Assembly (NCBI GenBank): GCA_041908165.1
Contig: JAYRFV010000063.1
Location: 1 to 64,000, forward strand
DNA length: 64,000 nucleotides
Reading direction: 5' to 3'
Source: JACQZU01 sp041908165
GTDB taxonomy: Bacteria > Acidobacteriota > Holophagae > Holophagales > Holophagaceae
Below, piece after piece: positions 19,207 through 28,027 of this stretch (the stretch's first letter is position 1; the number at the start of each line of letters is the position of its first letter). The position numbers and the translations under genes were made by a program. Under the pieces are notes generated by a model that ran no database searches, was not told where the DNA came from, and was given only the letters and a program-made list of their open reading frames with translations.

Positions 19207-19686
19207 TCAGTCCCCGTCCACCTTCCGCTCCGTGTAGGCCACGTAGTCGGTCGGGGCCGGCGTGTAGGGTTGGGTCATCAGCGGCGAAGAGATGAGGAAG
19301 TCGGCGGTGCTGCGCGTGCAGGCGATCGGGATGTTGTAGACCACCGCGATGCGCAGCAGCGCCTTCACGTCGACGTCGTGGGGGTGGGGCTCCATCGGGT
19401 CCCAGAAGAAGATCACCACGTCGATCCCGCCTTCGGCGATCAGGGCGCCCAGCTGCTGGTCCCCGCCCAGGGGACCGGACTTCAGCTTGCGGATGGCGGG
19501 TGCGGCCGCCCCGTCCTTGGCCTCCGCCGACTTGCGGGCCAGGGCCTCCTCCACCAGCCGGCCGGTGGTGCCGGTGCAGACCAGCCGGTGGCCGGCCAGG
19601 ATGGCGTGGTTCCAGGACACCCACTCGATGAGGTCGCGCTTGCGGTTGTCGTGGGCCACCAGGGCGATGGTCTTCAGGTTCTGCAT
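19207..19686 (-). CDS. mgsA: methylglyoxal synthase
   Basis: Converts dihydroxyacetone phosphate to methylglyoxal and phosphate, an overflow from glycolysis that frees phosphate. 159 residues with ALVAHDNRKRDLIEW at the N-terminus, TGTTG phosphate-binding loop, SGPLGGDQQLGA carrying a catalytic Asp, FFWDPMEPHPHDVDVKALLR and TRSTADFLISS. All are standard for the family. ATG 19686 has GGAGG at 7 bases; longer upstream frames lack support. MgsA is inhibited by phosphate in known systems, which fits a phosphate-starvation neighbourhood. Confidence 0.94.
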   Translation of the reverse strand: MQNLKTIALVAHDNRKRDLIEWVSWNHAILAGHRLVCTGTTGRLVEEALARKSAEAKDGAAAPAIRKLKSGPLGGDQQLGALIAEGGIDVVIFFWDPMEPHPHDVDVKALLRIAVVYNIPIACTRSTADFLISSPLMTQPYTPAPTDYVAYTERKVDGD

Positions 19687-19880
19687 GGCAGCCTCCGCTC
19701 CCATTGTTCCCGGCGTGGTTTCGCGCCGCGCGGCGGAATGGCAACATCCACGCTGTTCACGCAACCGTTGCCTGGCCGTTGCGGAATGCCCGACCTGGCC
19801 CATTAGCCTGTGCGAACCCGCGGCCGTGGCCTTGGCTTGTGCGCCGCGGCCTGCCGGGCGGGATCATGGAGGGCACGACC

Positions 19881-20306
19881 ATGCGAAACGGAGCCACCCC
19901 CAGAATCGCAACGCTGGTCGCGTGGAGCCTGGCGGTCCCCTTGCCGGCCCAGATCGCCCCGGACGACCTCGCCCGCTACTCCGGCATGGTGGCTGCCTGG
20001 GCCGGTTCCCCCGGGCAGCTCGCGAGCCGCGACATGGACATGGCCGGCGCCTTCAAGTCCAGGGGAATCTCGCCCTACGCCGGGTCGGTGGTGGCCTGGG
20101 CCGCCACCGAGGACCACGCCAGGGACTTCGCCTCCAAGGGCAAATTGGTCATCTGCGCCAGCAGGACCCTCCTGGAGAAGGGAGCGAGCGTCGCGATTGT
20201 CCTGGACGCAGGCGAGGTCACCTTCCTGCTCAAGGAGAAGAATGTCCCGAAGTCCGGCGTGACCCTGGCCGAGCCCTTCCTCAAGCTGGCCAGGAAGGTC
20301 GACTGA
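19881..20306 (+). CDS. secreted small protein with YfiR-like C-terminus
   Basis: 141 residues. A signal peptide (residues 1-24, ending PLPAQ) is followed by a helical region and a C-terminal segment with strand-strand-helix order: GKLVICAS, AIVLDAGEVTFLLKEKN, SGVTLAEPFLKLARKV. That end resembles the YfiR/DUF4154 family, where a G-K-V-x-F strand precedes a SxLLKLA helix; YfiR is a periplasmic repressor of a diguanylate cyclase. The match is by eye and partial. ATG 19881 is chosen for GGAGGG at 7 bases. It precedes the PstS-like gene by 93 bases and may be co-transcribed with it. Confidence 0.6.
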   Translation: MRNGATPRIATLVAWSLAVPLPAQIAPDDLARYSGMVAAWAGSPGQLASRDMDMAGAFKSRGISPYAGSVVAWAATEDHARDFASKGKLVICASRTLLEKGASVAIVLDAGEVTFLLKEKNVPKSGVTLAEPFLKLARKVD

Positions 20307-20399
20307 ACCCGACCGTTCCCGAATTCGCTACAGACGGGTCACCTGGAGAACCCAGGATCTTCGCAGAGCCCCTTGACACTGGCTCCGGGAGGCTCGTCC

Positions 20400-21341
20400 A
20401 TGTTCATGCGCATCCTGGTGTTCCTTCTGCTCTGCCTCGACCCGGGGCCGTCCTTCGCCTGGTCCATCGTCTCTGGCACAGAGACAGAGGGCGCCTTCGC
20501 CATGAAGGGGTCCGACTCCATCGACCCGCTGGTGCGGCTATGGGTGTCCGAGTTCCAGAAGCGCAACCCGAAGGTCGAGATCAGGGTGGAGAGCCCGGGG
20601 TCCAACACCGCGCCCCCGGCCTTGACCAGCGGAGAGATCCAGCTCGGCCACATGAGCCGGGAGATGAACGCCGAGGAGTTGGCGGCCTTCCAGGCCCGCA
20701 AGGGCTATCCGCCAACCCGGCTGATCGTGGCGCTGGATGCCCTCGGCATCTACGTGCACAGGACCAACCCACTGAAGCGGATCCTGGTGGACCAGGTGGA
20801 TGCGATCTATTCGAAGACCCGGTTGTCCGGCTGGGACAAGGCCATCGAGCGCTGGGAGGACCTGGGCCTGGGCGGCGCCTGGGGACGGCGCGACATCCAC
20901 TTCTTCGGCCGCGACGCGAACAGCGGCACGCGCGTGTTCTTCGAGGAGAAGGTCCTGGGGAAGGGCGGTGCCGTCAAACGCGGCTACCAGGAGCGCGACC
21001 AGTGGGGGGTCGTGGAATCCGTGGCCAAGGATGCGGCCGGCATCGGCTACGGGCCGCTCAACTACGGCAATCCGGAGGTCCGCATGGTGCCGGTGGTGGC
21101 CATGGGCTCCGGAAAGGGCTACCTGCCCACGAACGAGAACATGATCAGCGGCCGGTACCCCTTGACCCGGCGGCTGAACCTGTACCTGGACAAGGCCCCC
21201 GGCCAGCTGCTGGCGCCTGCCCTGGCCGGTTTCCTGCGGTTCGTGCTCGGGCCGGAGGGGCAGAAGCTGGTCCAGGAATACGGCTCCGTTCCCGTCACCA
21301 GGGACCTCGCCGACTCCCAGCTCCAGGCCCTGGAGCGCTGA
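20400..21341 (+). CDS. PstS-like phosphate-binding periplasmic protein (second copy)
   Basis: 313 residues with a signal peptide (about 1-22). The PstS fold is clear: MKGSDSIDPLVRLWVSEFQKRNP, GSNTAPPAL and LGHMSREM near the ligand site, then GRDANSGTRVFFEE and GIGYGPLNYG. These match the pstS at 35948 in order, for example GSDTLNNLMAFWVEGFNKKYP and LGPMSREM. No transporter permease accompanies it. The next gene begins one base after its stop and encodes a pseudokinase-TonB-like membrane protein, so this binding protein may serve signalling or outer-membrane transport. ATG 20400 has GGGAGG at 7 bases. Confidence 0.85.
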   Translation: MFMRILVFLLLCLDPGPSFAWSIVSGTETEGAFAMKGSDSIDPLVRLWVSEFQKRNPKVEIRVESPGSNTAPPALTSGEIQLGHMSREMNAEELAAFQARKGYPPTRLIVALDALGIYVHRTNPLKRILVDQVDAIYSKTRLSGWDKAIERWEDLGLGGAWGRRDIHFFGRDANSGTRVFFEEKVLGKGGAVKRGYQERDQWGVVESVAKDAAGIGYGPLNYGNPEVRMVPVVAMGSGKGYLPTNENMISGRYPLTRRLNLYLDKAPGQLLAPALAGFLRFVLGPEGQKLVQEYGSVPVTRDLADSQLQALER

Positions 21342-21342
21342 C

Positions 21343-23085
21343 ATGGCCTTCCAGAGCTTCGGCCCGATGCTCATCGCCGAGGACCTGCTCGAGGACCGCT
21401 TCGGCACCTTGAGCCGGGCCTGGGAGCGCGACGCCAAGGGCGGCATACATCCAATCTTCCTGCGCCGGTTTGCACCCAAGCTGTGCGTCCCGCCGGTCCT
21501 GGAGGCGCTGCAGCGCAGCGCCTTCTCTCTGGACCTGCCTGGTGCCTGCGGCGGCGGCCACCAGTTCGGCTCCAAGCCGAAGCCCCACTGGAAGGTCAAC
21601 CACCGGCAGGGCCGCAGCATACGCCGGCTGCAGGAGAAGTGCCGCGAGGAATCCTTCCCCTTCGGCCTGAGCCAGGCGCTCAACGTGGCCTGGAACCTGG
21701 CCCACGCCTGTGCCCGCTTCTGGCGGCGCGGGCAGAGCGTCGGGGCGATCGGTCCGGATTCGGTGCGGGTCGATTTCGAGGGCGGCCTGTTCCTGCCCGA
21801 CCTGGGCTGGATGCCGACCCTGATCGACGTCGCGGATGCCCATCCACCGATCCGAGCCGACCTTCCGGACCTGCCCAGTGGCCCCCAGGGCGGACTGGAG
21901 GAGGAGGCCCGCCGCTTCGGCGCGCTGCTCTACGAACTGATCACCTTCGAACCCCTTCCCGTGGGAGTCCGTGCCGGAACGGCCATCGCCCAGGCCCAGG
22001 TCTGGACCCCCGAGGGGCCCGAACCTCTGCCCGGACCCGTCCGCGAGGGCCTGGCCCGGCTGCTCGGCGACCCGGGCCAGCCCTTCGAGACCCTCGAGGG
22101 CGCCCTGAAGCAGCTCGAAGCGTTGGTGTTCGATGACGAGGAAGGCCCCTCGACCTTCAACCTCGCGCACTTGATGCACACGCTGTTCCGAAGGGAGTAC
22201 GACCGCCAACGGGACCTGTTCGCCCAGGAACTGGAGGCCCTCCACTCCAGCGACGTCTGGGGCTCCGACCGGCCGCCGGCCGCGAACCAGCCCGGCATCC
22301 CCGTGCGGACCAAGTCCTACCGGGGGGTGATGGTGGCGGGCACGCTGGTGGTGGTCGGCCTCGGTGCAGGCGTGCTGATGCTGGTGCGCGACCAGGAACG
22401 GTCCCGCCGCACCCTGCAGGAGGAACTGGTCCGGCTGCAGACGGAATACGCCCAGCAGGTCCAGCAGGGGGCCGACGCTGCGGCCATCGAGAAGCACCAG
22501 CGGCAGCTCAAGGAGGACCTCGAGAAGCTCGCCCAGACCGCCCGGAACGCCGAAGAACGCAGCCTGGTCGGGCAGGAGATCGAACGCCTGAAGGCCAGGC
22601 CTGCAGCGGAGACCCTGACCCTGCTGGCAACCTCCCAGGCGACCACCCCCAGTCTGGCCGAAAGGCCGGCCACTGAGATCCGTCCGGTGCCTGTGCCCTC
22701 CCGGCCTGAACCCGCCGCGGCAGCGCCCGCCGCTCTGCGCCCCGCCGCTGCCGCGGCTCCCAGTCCGGCGGTTCCCCGTGCGGCGGTCCCTGGCCCGGCG
22801 CCCCAGGTTTCGGAAGCCCCCGGGGGAGCCCAGGACCGTGCCCCCCAGGTGGTCGCCCTGCAGCGCTTCGCCTGGCCGGCCGGGGCCGCGCGGACGCCCC
22901 TGTATCTGCGCGTCTTCGTCCACGAGGATGGGCACCCGCTGCGGGCCACCGCCGCCCCCGGCAGCACGGCGCCGCCCGAGGTCATCGCCGCGGCCGTTGA
23001 CGCCGCCATGAAATCCAAGTACGCCCCGGCCCTTCGCGTGGGGAAACCCGCCCGCGACTGGGTCCAGGTGCAATTCAACCCGTGA
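21343..23085 (+). CDS. pseudokinase / TM / TonB-like fusion protein
   Basis: 580 residues; not a described protein as far as I can recognise. Residues 1-265 follow a Ser/Thr kinase layout, but key residues are gone: the Gly loop is degenerate (FGPMLIAEDLLEDRFGTL), the Lys strand reads IFLRRFAP, and the HRD-loop region reads VGAIGPDSVRV with no catalytic Asp, while a DLG remains where DFG would be. One TM helix lies at about 327-347, then a coiled coil (350-420), an Ala/Pro linker (430-505) and a TonB-C-like domain (about 515-580: LRVFVHEDGHPL, AAAVDAAMKSKYAPAL, WVQVQF). It starts one base after the PstS-like stop. Likely inner-membrane, cytoplasmic pseudokinase, periplasmic C-terminus. Confidence 0.75.
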   Translation: MAFQSFGPMLIAEDLLEDRFGTLSRAWERDAKGGIHPIFLRRFAPKLCVPPVLEALQRSAFSLDLPGACGGGHQFGSKPKPHWKVNHRQGRSIRRLQEKCREESFPFGLSQALNVAWNLAHACARFWRRGQSVGAIGPDSVRVDFEGGLFLPDLGWMPTLIDVADAHPPIRADLPDLPSGPQGGLEEEARRFGALLYELITFEPLPVGVRAGTAIAQAQVWTPEGPEPLPGPVREGLARLLGDPGQPFETLEGALKQLEALVFDDEEGPSTFNLAHLMHTLFRREYDRQRDLFAQELEALHSSDVWGSDRPPAANQPGIPVRTKSYRGVMVAGTLVVVGLGAGVLMLVRDQERSRRTLQEELVRLQTEYAQQVQQGADAAAIEKHQRQLKEDLEKLAQTARNAEERSLVGQEIERLKARPAAETLTLLATSQATTPSLAERPATEIRPVPVPSRPEPAAAAPAALRPAAAAAPSPAVPRAAVPGPAPQVSEAPGGAQDRAPQVVALQRFAWPAGAARTPLYLRVFVHEDGHPLRATAAPGSTAPPEVIAAAVDAAMKSKYAPALRVGKPARDWVQVQFNP

Positions 23086-23107
23086 CGTCCACCGCAGCCC
23101 CCCTGTC

Positions 23108-24979
23108 CTACCAGGACAGGGCGCGCATCATGGCGCGCTTCTTCTCCTGGTGGGCCTGCATGCGGTCCTCCACGCCGTCGAGGAGCACCAGCGCCTCCGC
23201 CAGGTGGGCGCCCTTGTTGAGCATCACACACTCGGCGCGCATCGACATGGCGGCGTCGGTCATCTCGGCGCGGGTCGGGATGCCCCGCTTGAGCAGGTTC
23301 TCCAGCACCTGGGTGGCCCAGACCACCGGGACGTGGGCCGCCTCGCAAAGCCACAGCAGTTCCTCCTGGATCTCGGCGAGGCGTTCGTAGCCGATCTCGA
23401 CGGCCAGGTCGCCGCGCGCAATCATCACCCCGAAGGTGCGCTGGCCGGCCCCCCGGGCGATGAGGTGGGGCAGGTTGCGCACCGCGCGGGCGGTCTCGAT
23501 CTTGGCCAGGATCGGGATGGGCCGGTCGGTGTGGCGGCTCAGCTCGATCATGAGGTGGTCCAGGTCCTCCGGCTCCTGGACGAAGGAGAATCCGACGAAA
23601 TCTGCGATCCTCGCCACCAGCGGCAGGTGCTCGAGGTCCTCGCTGCTGAGCGCGTCCAGGCCCAGGTTGGAGTCCGGGAAGTTGATGCCCTTGCCGCTCC
23701 GCAGCTTCTCGCCTTCGACCCGGGAGCGGGTCACCCGCAGCAGGGCTTCCTCGCTGCCGGTCTGCAGGACCTCGGCCTCGATGGAGCCGTCGTCGATGAA
23801 GACCCGCTCGCCCGGCCGCAGGTACTGGAAGACCTCGGGGTTCTCGCAGGGCACATAGGCGCAGGCGAGCAGTTCCCCCATCTCGTCGAAGGCAGCCGGC
23901 TCGCCTGGATGCTCCGGGCCGGTCAGGCGAAGGAAGTCCCCCTCGAAGACGATGATCTTGGCTGGCTGGGTGGTCAGCGGCCCCACGGTGCAGCGGCGCA
24001 CCTTCTTCCGCCCCGCGGGCCGGTGCTCCAGGACCACGCCAGGCTCCAGGTAGGCATTGCTGGCGCAGCGCACGCGCAGGGCCTGGGGCCCCTCCGGGTC
24101 CACCACTTCCAGGGCCCGCCGTTTGCCGAGCAGGTCGGTGAAGGTCACCATGTCGCCGATCTGGACGCCCCGCAGCCAGGCCGCGTCCACGGGCACCCGG
24201 GCGGCGGTGCGCCGGCCCTTGCCGTCACGGCCTGCCGGGCAGCCGTCGGCGCCGCTGCCATCGAGGACCGCCCCTGCCGCCTGGACCACCTGGCCTCGGG
24301 CATCGCGTTTGCACTTCAGGTGCAGGGCGGGAGCGGCGTTCGCAAGACTGCCGATGCGCAGCTTCTGGCCGCCGAGGTCCATCAGGATTCGGCAGGGGCG
24401 TCCGGTCACCGAGACCGCTCGGCGGACGTGCTGGGCCATCGCCTCCCAGGCCACCGGGCCGTCGTGGGCCATGTTGATGCGGGCGCAGTCCATGCCCCGG
24501 GCGAGCCAGTCGCGGACCAGGGACGGGTCGGTCGCGGCCTCGGAGGGAAGGGTCACCATGATCCGGGTCCGGCGGTGGCCCGGCGCCGGACCGAGCAGTT
24601 CCTCGGTGTTCGCCTCCAGGCGGTTGCGCTGGGCCTCCATGTCCTCCATGACCTGCCGGCGCCGTTCGGGATCGACCGCGGTGCCGAGGAAGGCGTCGAG
24701 GGCCAGGGCGACCGCCTCCAGGGAGGCCTCGACGTGTCCCTCGCAGCGTCCCAGCGAGGAAAGCCCGAGCGGCGCCAGGCGGGTCTGCAGATCGCGCAGG
24801 TCGAGCCGCCGCAGGCCCACGTAGGCCGCCAGGTTCCGGGCAGAAGGGCCCCACGCTGAGCGGACCAGGAACGGATTCCAGCGGCGCAGCAGTTCCGACT
24901 GGACGATCTGGAGGTCCGTCCTGAGTTCCTGGATCTCCTGCCGAAGGGCAGGCAAGGTGACAGCGACGAGCGTGCTCAA
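23108..24979 (-). CDS. pyk: pyruvate kinase family protein, atypical long form
   Basis: 623 residues with barrel signatures: ARINMAHDGP, ILMDLGGQKLRIG, FIDDGSIEAEV, PILAKIETARAV with the catalytic Lys and metal Glu, MIARGDLAVEIGYE, VVWATQVLENL and GIPTRAEMTDAAM. An extra N-terminal helical domain (about 1-150) and a large insertion in the B-domain region (about 240-350) are present, while the usual C-terminal allosteric domain is absent: the protein ends soon after VMLNKG, which stands where the family has VMLSGE. The start is TTG 24979 with GGGAGGG upstream; ATG 25063 is a weaker alternative. Whether it makes pyruvate in vivo cannot be judged from sequence. Confidence 0.82.
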   Translation of the reverse strand: MSTLVAVTLPALRQEIQELRTDLQIVQSELLRRWNPFLVRSAWGPSARNLAAYVGLRRLDLRDLQTRLAPLGLSSLGRCEGHVEASLEAVALALDAFLGTAVDPERRRQVMEDMEAQRNRLEANTEELLGPAPGHRRTRIMVTLPSEAATDPSLVRDWLARGMDCARINMAHDGPVAWEAMAQHVRRAVSVTGRPCRILMDLGGQKLRIGSLANAAPALHLKCKRDARGQVVQAAGAVLDGSGADGCPAGRDGKGRRTAARVPVDAAWLRGVQIGDMVTFTDLLGKRRALEVVDPEGPQALRVRCASNAYLEPGVVLEHRPAGRKKVRRCTVGPLTTQPAKIIVFEGDFLRLTGPEHPGEPAAFDEMGELLACAYVPCENPEVFQYLRPGERVFIDDGSIEAEVLQTGSEEALLRVTRSRVEGEKLRSGKGINFPDSNLGLDALSSEDLEHLPLVARIADFVGFSFVQEPEDLDHLMIELSRHTDRPIPILAKIETARAVRNLPHLIARGAGQRTFGVMIARGDLAVEIGYERLAEIQEELLWLCEAAHVPVVWATQVLENLLKRGIPTRAEMTDAAMSMRAECVMLNKGAHLAEALVLLDGVEDRMQAHQEKKRAMMRALSW

Positions 24980-25063
24980 GGTCCCTCCCGGAAGGCCGGC
25001 ACACCATTGTTCACCTTGCGGGTGACGTCCCGGTGACGGCGCCGGCCCGGTCGTCTGCAGCAC

Positions 25064-25788
25064 TCAGGCCAGAGGCCCGCGCAGGGTCCACAGCCACAAT
25101 TCTCGCGCGGCGGCTCGCGCGGCGGCCAGCGGATCGTCGATCATGCGGGGCGCGCCGAATTCGATGGCGGCGAGGATCGGGGCGACTTCAACAGCCGGTG
25201 GATGTGCGGCACCAGACAATCGGTCCCGACGAAGGCCGCGGGGCCCGCCGGGTCGTAGGACAAGCGGAAGGGCTGGACCGGGAAACCGGCCTCCCGGGCG
25301 ATGCGGAAGCCGCCGGGCCGCCAGGGCCGGGCCTCGTCGAGGGAGGTCGTCCCTGCGGGGAACAGCCCGATGCCCATGCCGCGGTCGCGCAGGCAGGCGG
25401 CGATGGCCCGGGCCGCCTGCTGCCGGGATCCATCGGAGTCACGCTGGACGAAGACCATGCCCGCCCGGCGACCCGCCGTCCCCAGGTTCGGCCAGCGGGC
25501 AATCTCCGCTTTGCCGACCAGCACCACCGGGGCGAGGCTCCGGAGCACCGGGATGTCGAGGACGCCGAGGAGGTTGCCGACCAGGATCGCGGGGGTCCGC
25601 AGGGGGCTGTGCCCGCCCTGGAGGCGCACTTCGAGCCGCAGCAGGGCCAGCGCCTCCCGGGCCCATCCCGAAAGCAGTCCGCCAAGTTCCGGGACCGGCA
25701 CGGCACCGCCGTTCCGGGATTCCGACCGCGCGGCCCGGCGCTGGTAGTCCAGCACCAAGCCGAGCAGTTGGCAGAACCGCGGTAACAC
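25064..25788 (-). pseudogene. plsC: plsC-like acyltransferase paralogue with frameshift
   Basis: Resembles 1-acyl-glycerol-3-phosphate acyltransferases: ILVGNLLGVLDIPVL corresponds to the NHxSxxD block, VFVQRDS to the FxxR block and GLFPAGTTS to FPEGT. The catalytic His is Leu and the Glu is Ala, unlike the intact plsC at 39959. The open frame stops at 25141, but the adjacent frame continues with VAPILAAIEFGAPRM and then about 24 residues to TGA at 25064, a natural PlsC ending. One base appears lost near 25177-25182 (AAGTC where AAGGTC would restore the frame). Either a decayed paralogue or a sequencing error. GTG 25788 is a tentative start. Confidence 0.6.
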
Positions 25789-26083
25789 CGTACCGTCATC
25801 CCTACGGCCGGGCCAGGCAGGCCCCCGGGCGGCCGGATAAGGAAGCCCTGCCCATGGCCGGCGAAGGTGCTCAGGACCGTCGACCCGGCTCAGGGCGACC
25901 TCCTTGAAAGACACACCGCCCGGCGCGAGCGGGCCCGATCGAGGGTGGACGGCGCAGGTGAACCCGCCGTGACATCTGCCGTTCGAGCCCGTGCCATCGG
26001 GCACTTTCGGAAGTCACGAAAACGTCGCGCAACGGCCGCGCGATCGCACCGGAACTGTCCGATCGGTGGATCAGGGGAAATGC

Positions 26084-27901
26084 ATGAGCCACCAAGCCGT
26101 TCGGGCAGCCGAGGCCGAGGAGATGGGAATGGAGGGTTCCGAGGAACTTCACCTGGAAGGGGAGCTCCGGCAGATCCTCCTGCAGCGGCGCCTGTCGCCC
26201 CGCTACCAGCCGATCCTCGACCTCCGGCAGGGGACCGTCTACAGCCACGAAGGGCTGGTCCGGGGGCCCAGCGACACCGTCCTGCACTCGCCGCACAACC
26301 TGTTCAACGTGGCCCAGCGCACGGGTCTTCTGCCCGAGCTCGAGGCCGAATGCCTGCGCAGCCTGCTGCAGACCTGGGCCGAAGTGGGCCAGGGCCAGCG
26401 GATCTTCCTGAACCTCAGCCCCGCGGCCCTGATCCAGCCCCATGGGATGCCGCGGATCCTGCCCGACCTGGAGGTGCTGGGCATCGCGCCGGAATGCATC
26501 GTCATCGAGCTGACCGAACACCAGCCGACCTTCGACTACCGCACCCTGCTGGAGGCGGCGAACCGCCTGCGGGTGCTCGGGTTCGCCATCGCCCTGGACG
26601 ACCTCGGCGAAGGCTTCTCGAGCCTGAGGCTCTGGTCCGAGCTGCACCCGGAATTCGTCAAGGTCGACCAGCACTTCGTCCAGGGGGTGAGCTTCGACCC
26701 GGTCAAATGCCAGTTCCTGAGGACCCTCCACGACCTTGCGCGGAGCACGGGTGCCCGGCTGATCGCCGAAGGGATCGAGACCGACTCCGACCTGGCGGCG
26801 ATCCAGGAACTGGGCATCGAACTGGGCCAGGGCTACCTGTTCGGACGGCCGGAGGCCCAGCCGGTCCACAGCCTCAGCAACCACCTCGCACGGAGGCTCC
26901 GCGCGGGGGTCACCGGCACCGGCCCCAGCACCGTCAAGAGCTTCCGGGTGACCGCGGAGAAGCTGAGGATCCACGTCGAACCGGTCGCACCCACCGCCAC
27001 CAACATCGAGGTGCAGAAGCGGTTCCAGGGCGAACCGGAGCTCCAGTCCCTGCCGGTGGTCGAACTGGGCACGCCGGTGGGGCTGCTCAACCGCCACGAC
27101 TTCATGGACCTGATGGCCCGGCCCTACAGCCGCGAGCTCTACGGGAAGCGCCCCTGTGCGGCCTTCATGGAACGGAGCATCCTGGTGGCCGAGCAGCAGA
27201 TCACCATCCACGAACTGAGCGAGCGGATCGTGAATTCCGATCCCCGGCACATCTTCCACGGGTTCATCCTGACCCACCGCGGGCTGTACGAGGGCATGGG
27301 CTCCGGCCATGACCTGATGCGCGAGATCACCCAGATGCAGCTCTCCGCTGCGCGCTACGCCAATCCGCTCACCCAGCTGCCCGGCAACGTCCCGATCTAC
27401 GAGCACATCGACGGCTTGCTGGCGGCTGGTCAGTCATTCATGGCCGCCTACTGCGACCTCGACCACTTCAAGCCCTTCAATGACGTGCACGGCTACCGGA
27501 TGGGCGATGAGGTGATCCAGTGGACCGGACGGCTGCTCGGCGAGCACTTCCACCGGCCCGCCGATTTCGTCGGCCACGTGGGTGGCGACGACTTCATCCT
27601 CGTGGTCCAGGATCTCGACTGGGAAGACCGGATGATGGCTTTCCTGGAGGCCTTCGAGGCCGGCCGCGACCGGTTCTTCTGCGAGCGCGACCGGGCCCGG
27701 GGCGGCTACGAAAGCGAGGACCGCATGGGGCATCCGGTGTTCTTCCCGCTGCTGAGCCTTTCGATCGGCGTGGTCCCGGTCCAGCAGGGAAACTATGCCT
27801 CCCACCACGAGGTGGCGGCAGCGAGCACGTCGGCGAAGAAGATGGCCAAGCGCCGGGCGGGCTGCAGCATCTTCGTCGAGCGACGCAGCCAGGCGAGGTA
27901 G
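26084..27901 (+). CDS. EAL-CBS-GGDEF c-di-GMP turnover protein
   Basis: 605 residues. The EAL domain (about 20-265) keeps the phosphodiesterase residues: Glu56 in HEGLVRG, NLSP, ELTEH, ALDDLGEG, FVKVDQ, IAEGIET and GQGYLFGRP. A CBS-pair-like region follows (about 280-420), then a GGDEF domain (430-600) whose signature is GGDDF at about 500 and whose metal-binding strand is YCDLDHFKPFND. Both activities could be present; GGDDF variants are often active. No TM segment or signal peptide, so cytoplasmic. ATG 26084 has AGGGGAA close upstream. It converges with the porin gene across a shared terminator. Confidence 0.9.
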   Translation: MSHQAVRAAEAEEMGMEGSEELHLEGELRQILLQRRLSPRYQPILDLRQGTVYSHEGLVRGPSDTVLHSPHNLFNVAQRTGLLPELEAECLRSLLQTWAEVGQGQRIFLNLSPAALIQPHGMPRILPDLEVLGIAPECIVIELTEHQPTFDYRTLLEAANRLRVLGFAIALDDLGEGFSSLRLWSELHPEFVKVDQHFVQGVSFDPVKCQFLRTLHDLARSTGARLIAEGIETDSDLAAIQELGIELGQGYLFGRPEAQPVHSLSNHLARRLRAGVTGTGPSTVKSFRVTAEKLRIHVEPVAPTATNIEVQKRFQGEPELQSLPVVELGTPVGLLNRHDFMDLMARPYSRELYGKRPCAAFMERSILVAEQQITIHELSERIVNSDPRHIFHGFILTHRGLYEGMGSGHDLMREITQMQLSAARYANPLTQLPGNVPIYEHIDGLLAAGQSFMAAYCDLDHFKPFNDVHGYRMGDEVIQWTGRLLGEHFHRPADFVGHVGGDDFILVVQDLDWEDRMMAFLEAFEAGRDRFFCERDRARGGYESEDRMGHPVFFPLLSLSIGVVPVQQGNYASHHEVAAASTSAKKMAKRRAGCSIFVERRSQAR

Positions 27902-27952
27902 CAGGCCGGCTACCGCCGGACGTGGCCGCCAAGGAGCCCCTGGAATGGAAAA

Positions 27953-27974
27953 CGGCCCCGGTTTCCCGGGGCCG
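27953..27974. terminator. bidirectional hairpin terminator
   Basis: CGGCCCCGG-TTTC-CCGGGGCCG forms a perfect 9-bp GC stem with a 4-base loop between two convergent genes. Read on the minus strand (end of the porin gene) it is followed by TTTTCC; on the plus strand by CCCCTTTCCC. It is the best intrinsic terminator I found in the window. Confidence 0.75.
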
Positions 27975-28027
27975 CCCCTTTCCCGCAGTGTCCCATCCCC
28001 CCCTGCGGATCCAGCTGACGAGGAGTC

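Noticed and set aside
23101..23121. Perfect 9-bp hairpin CCCTGTCCT-ACC-AGGACAGGG as a terminator
   Set aside because: No T-run follows on either strand and the hairpin overlaps the end of the pyruvate kinase frame, so I do not call a terminator.
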